Below, piece by piece: positions 41,930 to 51,349 of a stretch of DNA of 64,000 nucleotides. The notes beneath the pieces are model-generated. The model saw only the letters and a program-made list of their open reading frames with translations, was not told the origin of the DNA and did not search any database. The stretch comes from GCA-002712965 sp913048525 (GTDB lineage: Bacteria; Chloroflexota; Dehalococcoidia; Lucifugimonadales; UBA826), in the NCBI GenBank assembly GCA_913048525.1, contig CAJWWP010000003.1, positions 8,889-72,888 on the forward strand, given 5' to 3'. Both the position numbers and the translations under genes were made by a program. Every line of letters starts with the position of its first letter. Within the stretch, counting starts at the first letter, position 1.

Positions 41930-43141
41930 ATGAAGATTACAGACATACAAACTTTTATCGTGGATGCAGGTTGGCGGCCTTGGATGTTTGTCAAAGTTGA
42001 GACAGATGAGGGACTAGTGGGTTGGGGAGAGTGTTCGGATGGAAAGTCACCGCACGGCATTGAAGGGGTTATAAGAGATTTGAAACCCGTTTTGCTTGGG
42101 AAAGACCCACGGGCGTTTGAGATGCGTTTCAACGAAATGGCTATTAATACTCGGCAGAGTCGAGGGGGTGTTGCAGCCAAAGCACTTGCTGGTCTCGATT
42201 GCGCATTTATAGACATAAAAGCGAAGTATCATGGAATCTCTGTGGCTGAGCTATTTGGAGGGCCTACCCGCGATAAAGTTAGAGTGTATTGGTCTCACTG
42301 CGGCTCGAGCAGAATAAGACACGCCGATATACTGGGAACTCCTCCTATCGAATCTTGGTCAGATGTAACAGCGTTAGGAAAAGAGGTGAAAAGTAGAGGA
42401 TTTACTGCGCTGAAGACAAATGTTCTCTTACCTGGCGAGAATGCTACATTTGGAGGGGGATCAGTTGGAGGCTCGGGAACAACCGACCAGATTGCTCCCA
42501 AATGGCTTGTTCCTCATATAGAGACCTTAATTGGAACGTTCAGGGATGCCGTGGGAGAGGATATTGATCTTAATCTTGATTTGAACTTTCACTTTAAAAC
42601 TGAGGGGTGTCTTCGAATAGCGAAGGTTTTGGAACAATTCGATATGTTGTGGCTAGAGATAGACATGTATGACCCTCATAGCCTGCGTCAAATAAAGGAC
42701 TCAACATCAACTAGGATATGCACGGGTGAAAATCTTTTTTACATGGAACAATACTTGCCATATTTTGAAAACCATTCTGCAGATATGTTCATGATTGACG
42801 TTCCATGGAACGGATTTAGCCAATCGAAAAAGATTGGTGATTTGGCTGAAGTTTTTCAACATAACGTAGCGCCTCATAATTACTATAGTCATTTGTCTAG
42901 CTATGTAAGCGCATCGTTATGCGCGTCACTCCCGAATGTCAGAATAATGGAAATAGATATTGATGATGTGCCGTGGAAGGATGACTTAACTACAAACACA
43001 CCTGAAATTGTGGATGGTTACATGACAGTTCCTACTTCTCCAGGCTGGGGTGCTGACATAAATGAGGATGTTGCAAAAGAGCATCCATGGGATGAAAACA
43101 AGCTCGTGTCGGTGACCTCACATGGGTACAAGGTTATATAG
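41930..43141 (+). CDS. mandelate racemase/muconate lactonizing enzyme family protein (sugar-acid dehydratase-like)
   Basis: A 403-residue enolase-superfamily enzyme resembling galactonate/mannonate dehydratases. Marks: FVKVETDEGLVGWGECSDG at the capping domain, FTALKTNVLLPGEN (Lys), LNLDLNFHFK (Asp), LWLEIDMYDP (Glu), RICTGENLFYMEQY (Glu), and VAPHNYYSHLSSY (candidate His acid or base). ATG 41930 has GAAGGAAAATGAATA upstream. It sits between an aldo/keto reductase and an MFS transporter, so import, oxidation/reduction and dehydration of a sugar acid is a reasonable guess. Confidence 0.9.
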   Translation: MKITDIQTFIVDAGWRPWMFVKVETDEGLVGWGECSDGKSPHGIEGVIRDLKPVLLGKDPRAFEMRFNEMAINTRQSRGGVAAKALAGLDCAFIDIKAKYHGISVAELFGGPTRDKVRVYWSHCGSSRIRHADILGTPPIESWSDVTALGKEVKSRGFTALKTNVLLPGENATFGGGSVGGSGTTDQIAPKWLVPHIETLIGTFRDAVGEDIDLNLDLNFHFKTEGCLRIAKVLEQFDMLWLEIDMYDPHSLRQIKDSTSTRICTGENLFYMEQYLPYFENHSADMFMIDVPWNGFSQSKKIGDLAEVFQHNVAPHNYYSHLSSYVSASLCASLPNVRIMEIDIDDVPWKDDLTTNTPEIVDGYMTVPTSPGWGADINEDVAKEHPWDENKLVSVTSHGYKVI

Positions 43142-43152
43142 GCCATGAATTT

Positions 43153-44415
43153 GTGGTGGGTATGGTAGAGGATCTTTCATCAACATCCCCTAATGAAGAT
43201 TTAGAAGGAACAATTCCAGAGGCCGGCTCTTACCGGTGGGTGGTTTTCTCCGCGTTTGTCGCTTGCAACACTGCAGGATTCTTGATTGCAAATACTATTG
43301 GAATTTTGCTTCCATCAATAACCGACGATATTTCACTGTCACCGACAGAGCAGGGGATTCTAAGTTCGGCTCCTTTTTGGGCTAATCTCACACTGATGAT
43401 CGCGGTCAGCTGGTGGACCTCAAGATACCGACCGAAGATTTTAGTTTCGGTAACGATGTTATTGGGAGCTTTATTTCTATTTGTTCAAGGTTGGGCTCCC
43501 ACCTTCCTAGCCCTATTCTTCGGAAGACTAGCTTTTGGGGTAACTATGATTGCTAGGGAGCCAGCTCGGTCTCTGCTTATAAAGCAATGGCTTCCCCAAA
43601 GGGAAACAAATATGTCGGGGGGAATATCTAATCTTTTTTTTGGGATTATCGTTAGTGGGGGACTTCTGCTGACGCCGGCCATATTGAATTATTTTGATGG
43701 TAACTGGCGGCCAACCATGAATACATTCGGAGTTTTTTTCTTAGTTCTTGGTGTTATGTGGCAGATTCTAGGAAAAGAGAGAAATACCGCAAAAACCCTT
43801 GTAACTGATCCTGTCAGTACATCAGTAAGTGAGTTCTCCTTGGTAAAAAAAGCCTTTTCATTTAGGGAGATCTGGATAGCCGGAATCGGTTTTACTGGAG
43901 CAATGATGGCATTTTCTTCCTTCAACAGCTTTTTCCCTACTATGGCTTTAAATTTTTACGATGTTTCGTTAAGCGGTTCTGGATTGATCTCCGCAATGTA
44001 TGTATTGCCAGGAGGATTTTCTGGCGTTATTGTGGCTTATTACTTAAAAGGTGTCAGGGGTAGAGCACCTATTTTGGCCCTTGCAGGGATTGCTATGGCC
44101 GGCACTTACTGTGCGATGACAGTAACCGATTCATATCCCCTGCTTATTATTGTTGCTATTTTGAATGGTATTGGTTGGGGGTTTTTCCCTATTCTGTACA
44201 TGGTTCCCTTTCATCTCAAGGGTGTTCAGCCTCGAGAAATTGCTATCGCAGTCGCAGTAGTAATGTCTATGGCGCACTTGGGCTCCTCCGTTGGGCCGGC
44301 GTTAACGGGTTATATGCAGGAATCTTTGGGAAGCTTGCAAGTGTCTTTAAGAATGATTTCTTTAGCACCTTTGACGTTAGTTATTGCAGCGGTACTTCTC
44401 GGGAAAAAGCAATAG
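43153..44415 (+). CDS. MFS transporter
   Basis: A 420-residue major facilitator with about 12 membrane segments. The first helix is YRWVVFSAFVACNTAGFLIANTIGILLPSI; the loop after helix 2 has WTSRYRPKILVSV; FGRLAFGVTMIAREPARSLLIKQWLP marks helices 4-5. GTG 43153 or ATG 43162 (with GGTGGG upstream) could start translation. It follows the enolase-superfamily gene by 11 bases and is probably its uptake or efflux partner. The family branch looks like organic-anion symporters rather than the DHA2 exporters elsewhere in the window. Confidence 0.85.
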   Translation: MVGMVEDLSSTSPNEDLEGTIPEAGSYRWVVFSAFVACNTAGFLIANTIGILLPSITDDISLSPTEQGILSSAPFWANLTLMIAVSWWTSRYRPKILVSVTMLLGALFLFVQGWAPTFLALFFGRLAFGVTMIAREPARSLLIKQWLPQRETNMSGGISNLFFGIIVSGGLLLTPAILNYFDGNWRPTMNTFGVFFLVLGVMWQILGKERNTAKTLVTDPVSTSVSEFSLVKKAFSFREIWIAGIGFTGAMMAFSSFNSFFPTMALNFYDVSLSGSGLISAMYVLPGGFSGVIVAYYLKGVRGRAPILALAGIAMAGTYCAMTVTDSYPLLIIVAILNGIGWGFFPILYMVPFHLKGVQPREIAIAVAVVMSMAHLGSSVGPALTGYMQESLGSLQVSLRMISLAPLTLVIAAVLLGKKQ

Positions 44416-44693
44416 CATGTCTCCGAATAGTCCGAATTGGCACGAGTAAAATCTGATGCCGGTCACCTGAGTTTATACGAAGACCGGAACTCATGGTAGG
44501 CCTATATGTCGGTAGAGATTTCTGAATAAAATACCGTTTAGAGCAGTGCCGATGCGGCAAAAACCTCAAGATGTAGTGTTGTCTAGCCACCGGAAAATAA
44601 CCCATGTTCACCGGAGTGTGGTAGAATCTAACCTCATATTTAAGTAGGCTGGGGGCAGAGAATGTTACCTGGCGGTTCGGAGTTGAGTAGAAC

Positions 44694-44945
44694 GTGAATA
44701 TCTATTGTGGAAATATAGCCTATACAACAACAGAAGATGATCTTAGGGATCTTTTCTCCCAGCATGGAGAAGTCTCGGCGGTGCGTGTTATAACCGACAG
44801 AGATACTGGAAGATCTAAGGGTTTTGGATTTGTTGAAATGGTGGACGATGGTCAGGCCAAGGAGGCTATTGAAGCCTTAGATGGTAAAGACTTTATGGGT
44901 CGAGATGTCAGGATAAACGAGGCCAGACCCAGAGAACCTAGGTAG
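44694..44945 (+). CDS. RRM-type RNA-binding protein
   Basis: A compact 83-residue protein that is a single RNA recognition motif. RNP2 is IYCGNI at residues 3-8 and RNP1 is KGFGFVEM near residue 43; the linking segment DLRDLFSQHGEVSAVRVI is typical of bacterial Rbp proteins. The start is GTG 44694. Such proteins bind single-stranded RNA and are often cold-induced. The upstream gap of about 280 bases could hold an untranslated leader. A long hairpin follows the stop. Confidence 0.93.
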   Translation: MNIYCGNIAYTTTEDDLRDLFSQHGEVSAVRVITDRDTGRSKGFGFVEMVDDGQAKEAIEALDGKDFMGRDVRINEARPREPR

Positions 44946-44958
44946 ATTCAGTTCTATG

Positions 44959-44992
44959 GGTTAACCCTCAACAGAATGTTTGAGAGTTAACC
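44959..44992. terminator. hairpin between convergent RRM and amidohydrolase genes
   Basis: GGTTAAC (44959-44965) pairs with GTTAACC (44986-44992), and after one mismatch CTCAA (44967-44971) pairs with TTGAG (44980-44984), giving 12 paired bases with an 8-base loop. It stands 13 bases after the RRM stop and before the end of the convergent gene, suiting a terminator usable from both sides, though the T-run is poor. Confidence 0.6.
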
Positions 44993-45045
44993 GAGAGGTT
45001 TCTTGTAAATATGTGACTTGGTGTCACAGAAAGTACTTTCGTGTT

Positions 45046-46068
45046 TCATTCCAGAGCGTAAACACGCTTGGCATTCTTGCAAAACATGTCAGCCCGTTCA
45101 GCATCTGAATAGTTAACTGACAGTTTTTTAAACGCGTTATACATTACGTGGTAAGAAAAGGACACTTTATCAACCGGAAAATTACTTTCGAACATTGATC
45201 TGGTCGTTCCAAATTTGTCGATGCAATAATTGATAAAAGGTTCCATGTCGTGTGCCAATTCATCCGAACCAATTGGGATATCTCTCAAATACCAATCGAA
45301 GCCCATAATTGGCATTCCCATTCCTCCTAGCTTCACCACAACATTTTCACATTCACCTACTGCCTCTATTCCTTCTTTCCAGGCCGGAATGGTTTCTTTG
45401 TCTTTTCCCTGATATGGGCCGATGCGTAGAAGACCACCTATGTGATTTAAAATAATAGTTAGGTCAGGTAAGGCCCTAGCGAATTCTGCAAGTTCGAGAA
45501 GTTGATGATGATAAAGCCATGCTTCGAAAGTCATTCCCATTTCAGACAGAGCTGCTGCGCCCTCCCTGAATGTGGGCTGAGACATTTGATGAGGGGTTCC
45601 CATGGATGATGTTGATGCTAGTTCGGGATTTGGATCAGAGGTCAGACGATGTCTTATTCCTCTGAATCTGTTTGGACTGGCTATCCTTAAAGCCTCTAAT
45701 ATAGGTTTAACCCGTTCCCCAAGGTTAAGGTTTGCTGAGCCGACTATGCCAGCCGCTATTTGGTGGTCACCATAGATACCACTAGCACTCGCCGCCGCTG
45801 TGCCTTGAACAAATTCAACTTCCCCTATGGAGCGTAATTCTGCCGGTCCGGAGGATCTCAGCATAGCCTCTGCTTCAATAAATACCGTAGAGCGTATATT
45901 GTGGCCAGAATCTATGTCTTGCAACAGTTCTTCTAGCAGATATCGGTGATGTGGGATTCTCTCTAATCTTTTATCCCATAGGTGGTGGTGAGGATCGCAA
46001 ATTTCTATATTTGGCTCCACAATGTCCTCGATTGTGAGACTTAACCAGTCGTTTCCCCCGTATGGCAT
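45046..46068 (-). CDS. amidohydrolase family protein (Amidohydro_2 TIM barrel)
   Basis: A 340-residue amidohydrolase-2 type metal enzyme. The first metal motif is EICDPHHHLWDKR near residue 19. TFEAWLYHHQLLELAEFARALPDLTIILNHIGG holds two further His, and SMFESNFPVDK near the end has the catalytic Asp region. Relatives hydrolyse lactones or decarboxylate aromatic acids. GGGAGAAAAGG precedes ATG 46068. It is convergent with the RRM gene. Confidence 0.88.
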   Translation of the reverse strand: MPYGGNDWLSLTIEDIVEPNIEICDPHHHLWDKRLERIPHHRYLLEELLQDIDSGHNIRSTVFIEAEAMLRSSGPAELRSIGEVEFVQGTAAASASGIYGDHQIAAGIVGSANLNLGERVKPILEALRIASPNRFRGIRHRLTSDPNPELASTSSMGTPHQMSQPTFREGAAALSEMGMTFEAWLYHHQLLELAEFARALPDLTIILNHIGGLLRIGPYQGKDKETIPAWKEGIEAVGECENVVVKLGGMGMPIMGFDWYLRDIPIGSDELAHDMEPFINYCIDKFGTTRSMFESNFPVDKVSFSYHVMYNAFKKLSVNYSDAERADMFCKNAKRVYALE

Positions 46069-46463
46069 ACCTTTTCTCCCTTACTTGAGACGATGGATAG
46101 ATGTGTAAACTTTTCTTTCAGGGTTGGTCTTTCCCTCTCTTCAAGAGAGAACCATTGTACTCGGCGGTCTCCACCTATGTGTAAGCTGCTGATCCAATGC
46201 TCTTGCTTGAGTAATCTGGAACCAGGCCAATCTGTTCTCTTATACCTAGGATGAACGGGGTGAATTTTTCGCGTGTTTAATAAAAGCTAATTAAAAAATA
46301 AATGTAATAAATTGAGATGATTTTTGATATTTAAATATAAGATTAATAGCTTGTTTACTTGATGTTTGAAGTCATATAAAGCACAATTATTTGCATAAAA
46401 GTTGGATAAAAAGTCATAAATCTATATTTAAATATCATATTTATCAATTGGAAGGAGGCTAGG
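46069..46463. other. AT-rich intergenic region with repeated palindrome
   Basis: No gene is seen in this 395-base stretch. Two copies of the 12-base palindrome ATATTTAAATAT lie at 46327-46338 and 46424-46435; with one flanking base they form a perfect 13-base inverted repeat 85 bases apart. AAGTCAT(A)TAAA-like direct repeats also occur near 46370 and 46411. The stretch ends at the AAGGAGG site of the DNA-binding protein gene, so operator sites for that protein are possible. Confidence 0.5.
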
Positions 46464-46667
46464 ATGGTTTCAAGTGACTTAATGACTACCAAGGAACTAT
46501 CAGAATATTTGCAGCTAGATCGCATGACAATTTATAAGTTGCTTAAGGCTGGTGACATACCTGCCAATAGGGTGGGGCATCAGTGGCGGTTCTTCCGGAA
46601 GGATATAGATGACTGGATACGATCAAAACAGGTTCGCCCTGGGTCTCCAGAAAGACTTTCAGATTAA
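46464..46667 (+). CDS. excisionase-family helix-turn-helix DNA-binding protein
   Basis: A 67-residue protein with the MerR/excisionase-like winged helix: LMTTKELSEYLQLDRMTIYKLLKAGDIPANRVGHQWRFFRKDIDDWI (residues 6-53). This is the family that includes phage excisionases and many stand-alone regulators. AAGGAGG lies 7 bases upstream of the ATG. No integrase or phage genes are near it, so it is more likely a small transcription factor. The upstream palindromes are candidate binding sites. Confidence 0.9.
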   Translation: MVSSDLMTTKELSEYLQLDRMTIYKLLKAGDIPANRVGHQWRFFRKDIDDWIRSKQVRPGSPERLSD

Positions 46668-46701
46668 TCGCTGGTAATCGATTAATGAATAGTGAGGGTT
46701 T

Positions 46702-48183
46702 TCATTGCTCTAATTTTATGGTGGGAGTTACTGCATGGGCGAAAGTCGATACAATTTGTAATGTTCCCATCGTAAAAAACACTATTCTCATTCCCGATAT
46801 GAATAAAGATATCAATTCGCTCTGAGGGTCGGCGTTGAGCACTTGGGCCACATCCGACGAATAGCCACCTGACATCATTGTTTGGGCCACTATAGCCGTG
46901 GCGAAGGCGATACCTGTAACATTTCCCGAATTTCGGGAAAGATTTACTAGTGCTGAGACAACGCCGTGCCTATGATTGGCTGAACTCAGGAATATTCCAG
47001 CGCTATTTGGTGACATAAAGATTCCCGAGCCGCAACTGAAGACGATGATCGCGAACATCGTATATGTCAGTGATGATGTCGGTACCATAAATCCCATCAT
47101 GTATAGTCCTACCCCGCAAAGGAAGAGCCCGAAAGTAGTGAAGGGTTTAATACCGTATCGGTCCGATAGATATCCTGTTAATGGTCCCAATATAATCCTA
47201 CTAATCGCATTGGGAATAAGGACGTAAGCTACCTGAGCCGGGGTTAACTTGAAAACTGCCTGGAGAAAGAATGGAATTATGAATCTGAATGAGGTCACAC
47301 CCAGAAACGAAAGGTAGTTCGATACTATTCCCACCGTGAAGTGCTGTTGGCGAAATAGAGTTAGGTCAAGCATAGGTTCTTTTGATTTTGATTCCCACCA
47401 TATGAATCCGACAACAGAGACTATAAACACCAGAGCACCGACCAAAATGGGTAATGAGAGCCATCCAACACTGGACCCATTCGAAAGAGTGAATAGAAAA
47501 ACCATTATTATTGATGTCGACAGCCCTGCACCAACCCAGTCGAATGAGCTATTTTTCTCATCTTTTTTACTAAATCGTGATGGATCTAAAAAGATAATTG
47601 CTCCCACTAGGGCTATTGAGGACAGGGGCACGTTTATCCAAAATACCCATTCCCATCCTGCGTAAGTGACTAAGAGGCCTCCTAGTATGGGTCCAATTAT
47701 TCCACCGGTCCCGATGACACTACCGTGTGCACCGAGGCCTTTGCCTCGTTCATTATTTGCGAAAACAGAGGTCACCATCGCCATTCCCGTGGCCTGTGTC
47801 ATGGCGGCGCCTATTCCCTGTAAAATCCGGAAAAATATCATGCAAACAATAGGATCTAATGAACCTATTGAATTGCTTAGCCAGGGTGAGAGGCCTGAAA
47901 AAAAGGCCATAGTTCCAAAAAGGAAAAGACCGATTAAATGGATTGGTTTTCTACCGACTTGGTCAGATAGTCTACCCATGGGTAGCAACATAGCGCTTAT
48001 TGCAAGAGATTCTGCCAGAATGATCCACTGAACAGTAGTGAGCGAAACAGAGAGATTCTGTGCAATTGTTGGTAAAGCAATGCTCACACCACCATGATGT
48101 GTGACATTAGTGATTGAACCCAGAGCAACCGTCGCAAATACAATCCATTTGTAATTTGTGGATCTATAAAGGGCCGTCCGCAT
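46702..48183 (-). CDS. MFS transporter, DHA2 (EmrB/QacA) type
   Basis: A 493-residue 14-helix drug:H+ antiporter-like protein. It shows NVTHHGGVSIALPTIAQNL in helix 1, VQWIILAESLAISAMLLPMGRLSDQVGRKPIHLIG with motif A, and FRILQGIGAAMTQATGMAMV with GSVIGTGGIIGPILGGLL (motif C-like). It is close in layout to the paralog at 51.35 kb. It is divergent from the TPP enzyme gene. The exported compound is unknown. Confidence 0.88.
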   Translation of the reverse strand: MRTALYRSTNYKWIVFATVALGSITNVTHHGGVSIALPTIAQNLSVSLTTVQWIILAESLAISAMLLPMGRLSDQVGRKPIHLIGLFLFGTMAFFSGLSPWLSNSIGSLDPIVCMIFFRILQGIGAAMTQATGMAMVTSVFANNERGKGLGAHGSVIGTGGIIGPILGGLLVTYAGWEWVFWINVPLSSIALVGAIIFLDPSRFSKKDEKNSSFDWVGAGLSTSIIMVFLFTLSNGSSVGWLSLPILVGALVFIVSVVGFIWWESKSKEPMLDLTLFRQQHFTVGIVSNYLSFLGVTSFRFIIPFFLQAVFKLTPAQVAYVLIPNAISRIILGPLTGYLSDRYGIKPFTTFGLFLCGVGLYMMGFMVPTSSLTYTMFAIIVFSCGSGIFMSPNSAGIFLSSANHRHGVVSALVNLSRNSGNVTGIAFATAIVAQTMMSGGYSSDVAQVLNADPQSELISLFISGMRIVFFTMGTLQIVSTFAHAVTPTIKLEQ

Positions 48184-48275
48184 GACTTAATACTACTATG
48201 CAAACTTCAGATATACTGGCTCCGGAATCAAAGACCCATATTGAGTAACTTAATCTAATAGTGAGGCGAAATCGG

Positions 48276-50009
48276 ATGAATACAAGGCAAATTACGGGAA
48301 CTCCCTCTGAGATACTTGTTGAGCAGTTGGTTGCTTCTGGCGTCAAATATGTTTTTTATAACTCAGGCTCTCGGGAGGCCCTATTTTTTGATGCCTTACA
48401 CGGCAATCCAAACATCCATGGGATATTAGCTCTACATGAGGGAAGTGTTACGTCCATGGCAGGTGGATATTCCCAAGTTCATAACGATCCAGCAGTGATG
48501 GTCGTGCATCTTGGTGCAGGTTTAGCACAATGTATGGGCCAACTAATAAACGTCTGGTTTGGTGGCTTGCCCGTTGTAGTCATAACTTTTGCTGGAGATA
48601 CCGGAAGCTGGGTAGATAGGATCAATTTAGATTTGGACCATTCTTTTGGCCCATCTTCTATATCTGCTCCTATGGTTAAAGCCAACTGGACAGTAATAGA
48701 TCCTGAAGGATTGCCTTCGGCTGTTGAAAGAGCCTTACAAGTTGCTAGGACACCTCCATATGGTCCTGTTCATCTCGCCGTATATGACACGATGTTGGGT
48801 AAGCAACAGATCACAGCCGATATAATTGAAGGCTCGAAATCTGGGTTACGGTCGGGCAATGCATCTGACGAAGACCTCGTAAGGGTCTTAGGTGTATTAG
48901 ACGAGTCGAAGAAGCCAATGATATATGCGGGGGATGGCATATGGAAAAGTGGTGGTGAAAAACTCGCAGCTCAGCTTGCAACTCATTTTGGTGCCGCTGT
49001 AGCTAACAGCCATACCGATTATCGGGGTATTTCTATTAAGCATCCACAACACATTGGTCAATTTGACCAGGCCTCAGCAGCGTATGAGCCCGACTTTATC
49101 TTATCTATTGGGGCTAGACATCAAGGGTCCGGTTACTCCAGTGACCACATTCCTTTCAAACGATTGTCCAATACCGGAGGAACGCATATAGCCCTCGGTT
49201 CTGATTTGGAGTATGTAACAAATTACCCAGGTTTAGACTTGGCTATTATCGGAGATGAAAAAAATGCCTTGGAAAGGCTGTTATCCGTTGCTATGGATGA
49301 TTTTCCCTCAACAAGGTATAACTTGAAGAGAGAGAAAGCTTTAGAAGCAGGTACGTTATGGCGTAGCGCACGACGAAAGTCGATGAGGCCTGATCTGGAA
49401 AATGGTTTGGTTAGGCCAGGGGTAGTAGCCGATGTCGTTGATGCTGAACTGGAGGCGATTGGTGGTGGATTTGTAACGAATGAACAGTTTGCTGTGTCCC
49501 ATGAGTCAATTCCGTCAGGGCTTGGAGAGAAAAATAATGTTTATTTGAGACCTCCTGGTGGATCGGAGGGTTGGGGGGTTGGAGCCGCTATTGGGGCTAA
49601 GCTTGCAGCAGTCGACCAACCTGTAGTGGGATTTGTAGGCGATGGGTCGCTCTATTATGCTGACTCTGGCATTTGGACGGCGGTTCATCATAATATCCCA
49701 GTCCTTTATATCATTACCAATAATAGGGCATATGGCATTGTGGCTGGATTCTTTGAGGAGGCAGACGGTCGAATGAGCGATACTGGAAAATATGGAGGTG
49801 TTGTTTTAGAGGGGATGGAGCCAGTGAAAATCGCTGAAGCATTTGGGATGGAAGCTGAGTCAGTTGATGACGAGTCTAAAGTGGTGGATGCTGTGCGTAG
49901 AGGATTGACTATAGTCAATAAAGAAAACCGACCTTATCTAATAGAATTTAAGTTACCTATTGGTCTTCCTGAAGGAGGGGTCGCTGATCAACAGTACCGA
50001 ATGCGCTAA
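48276..50009 (+). CDS. thiamine pyrophosphate-dependent enzyme, acetolactate synthase/benzoylformate decarboxylase-like
   Basis: A three-domain TPP enzyme of 577 residues from ATG 48276 (GAGGCG upstream; an in-frame GTG lies at 48261). The N-terminal PYR domain has the activating Glu in ILALHEGSVTSMAGGYS. The central domain (about 190-330) is followed by a PP domain with the GDG...NN signature in VGFVGDGSLYYADSGIW and VLYIITNNRAYG. Members decarboxylate 2-oxo acids or join them to aldehydes. There is no small regulatory subunit next to it, arguing against a biosynthetic acetolactate synthase. Confidence 0.88.
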   Translation: MNTRQITGTPSEILVEQLVASGVKYVFYNSGSREALFFDALHGNPNIHGILALHEGSVTSMAGGYSQVHNDPAVMVVHLGAGLAQCMGQLINVWFGGLPVVVITFAGDTGSWVDRINLDLDHSFGPSSISAPMVKANWTVIDPEGLPSAVERALQVARTPPYGPVHLAVYDTMLGKQQITADIIEGSKSGLRSGNASDEDLVRVLGVLDESKKPMIYAGDGIWKSGGEKLAAQLATHFGAAVANSHTDYRGISIKHPQHIGQFDQASAAYEPDFILSIGARHQGSGYSSDHIPFKRLSNTGGTHIALGSDLEYVTNYPGLDLAIIGDEKNALERLLSVAMDDFPSTRYNLKREKALEAGTLWRSARRKSMRPDLENGLVRPGVVADVVDAELEAIGGGFVTNEQFAVSHESIPSGLGEKNNVYLRPPGGSEGWGVGAAIGAKLAAVDQPVVGFVGDGSLYYADSGIWTAVHHNIPVLYIITNNRAYGIVAGFFEEADGRMSDTGKYGGVVLEGMEPVKIAEAFGMEAESVDDESKVVDAVRRGLTIVNKENRPYLIEFKLPIGLPEGGVADQQYRMR

Positions 50010-50042
50010 AGTAGCTAAGCCGCTACCTGTTTCCGATAACTA

Positions 50043-50618
50043 TTGAGCTTGGAGCGTCTAGTTGGTTGGGAAACAAAGAGTATTTGGCTCATTTTAAAGG
50101 ATTGGCTATTGGCTAAGCTGACTCGAGAAGAAGTTATATTCGTTGCCACTACTAGTAGATTATTTGCCGGGTTGGATTTATCTGGACTTGATCTGTCCAG
50201 ATGCAACTTGTCTAGATGTAATTTCCAAACCGCAAATCTTAGTAACTGTAACCTTTCAAGGTCGAACTTACGTGGATGCATTTTAGATCAAGCAAACCTC
50301 GAGAAAGCTGATATCTCCAGGTCTAACCTATCTGTGGCGGAAATGAAGGGTGCTAATTTGAAAAATGCAGACCTAAGAGGGTCTAATCTAAGTGGAGCCG
50401 CCTCCACCTCACAGCAGACAACTTCTAGGATTATTGGAGCAAATTTACAAAGTGCGGATTTAAGAGATGCTGATCTAAGAAAGTCTGTACTGGTTAGGGT
50501 TAAGTTCGATTATGCCGATCTTAGGGGAGCGAACTTTGCTGGAGCAAATATGACTAGAGTTTCCCTGATGGGGAGCAGATATGACGTGGCCGCTTTTGAT
50601 GAAGCGATAAATGTCTAA
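50043..50618 (+). CDS. pentapeptide-repeat protein
   Basis: A 191-residue right-handed quadrilateral beta-helix protein. From residue 38 on, units of the A(D/N)LXX type follow one another (for example LDLSRCNLSRCNFQTANLSN and GANLKNADLRGSNLSGA), interrupted by a 13-residue insertion (ASTSQQTTSRII) and then resumed. The N-terminal 38 residues are not repeats. The start at TTG 50043 is uncertain. Some family members mimic DNA and protect gyrase, but most have no known function. It lies between the TPP enzyme and pth genes on the same strand. Confidence 0.82.
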   Translation: MSLERLVGWETKSIWLILKDWLLAKLTREEVIFVATTSRLFAGLDLSGLDLSRCNLSRCNFQTANLSNCNLSRSNLRGCILDQANLEKADISRSNLSVAEMKGANLKNADLRGSNLSGAASTSQQTTSRIIGANLQSADLRDADLRKSVLVRVKFDYADLRGANFAGANMTRVSLMGSRYDVAAFDEAINV

Positions 50619-50694
50619 ATTTGGCACTTATTTAGGCTTGGTAAACTGATATCTAACTACTCTTGGATGTGGAGAAAAATTATGCAATTCTCAT

Positions 50695-51327
50695 ATGGGG
50701 TCTATCTGGGGGATTAGATTGGAATACATCAAGAATTTGTTTAGAGGGCATAAAGTTAATTTGAAACCGGAACTCATAGTAGTGGGAATGGGAAACCCTG
50801 GTCCAGATTACGCGGCTAGCCGGCATAATGTAGGATTTTGGCTTATAGATTCTCTAGCTGAGAAAGCAGGTGTACGTCTTTCTCGAACCCATAAAACGAC
50901 TTATTCAACCCATGTAGAGATACATGAAAAATTGGTAGTCCTTGCACGCCCAAGAACCTATGTAAACAGAACTGGGGAAGCTATTAGTTATCTACTTAAT
51001 CGTTACGGAGTTCGTCCAACTCAATTAGTGATTGTATATGACGATATACATCTGCCTGTGGGGAAACTTCGTATTAGGGCAAAGGGCAGTGCCGGCGGTC
51101 ATAATGGAATACGCTCGGTTATATGTGCTTTAGATAGTAACCAGTTTCCTAGAATTCGTATCGGTGTTGGCAGTCCTGAACCTGAAGACGATCAAATAGG
51201 GTATGTTTTGGGAGTACCAGATGATGAGGATAGATCAGCAATAGAACATTCCATATCAGTGGGAATACAAGCAATATCAACTTTGTTGTGCAAAAGTGTT
51301 GACACCGCGATGAGCGAATACAATTGA
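50695..51327 (+). CDS. pth: peptidyl-tRNA hydrolase
   Basis: A 210-residue Pth that frees peptides from peptidyl-tRNA stalled during translation. The catalytic His is in SRHNVGFWLID near residue 44, and the Asp and Asn region is VIVYDDIHLPVGKLRIRAKG with SAGGHNGIRSV; VLARPRTYVNRTG is also typical. The N-terminal extension before LIVVGMGNPGPDY (about 26 residues) is longer than usual, so a later start such as TTG 50719 is possible. The MFS gene follows after 22 bases. Confidence 0.95.
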   Translation: MGSIWGIRLEYIKNLFRGHKVNLKPELIVVGMGNPGPDYAASRHNVGFWLIDSLAEKAGVRLSRTHKTTYSTHVEIHEKLVVLARPRTYVNRTGEAISYLLNRYGVRPTQLVIVYDDIHLPVGKLRIRAKGSAGGHNGIRSVICALDSNQFPRIRIGVGSPEPEDDQIGYVLGVPDDEDRSAIEHSISVGIQAISTLLCKSVDTAMSEYN

Positions 51328-51349
51328 GCATTCCTAACAAATTCATAAT

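Noticed and set aside
46464..46667. Prophage excisionase
   Set aside because: The family match is good but there is no integrase, phage gene or attachment repeat nearby; a stand-alone regulator is more likely.
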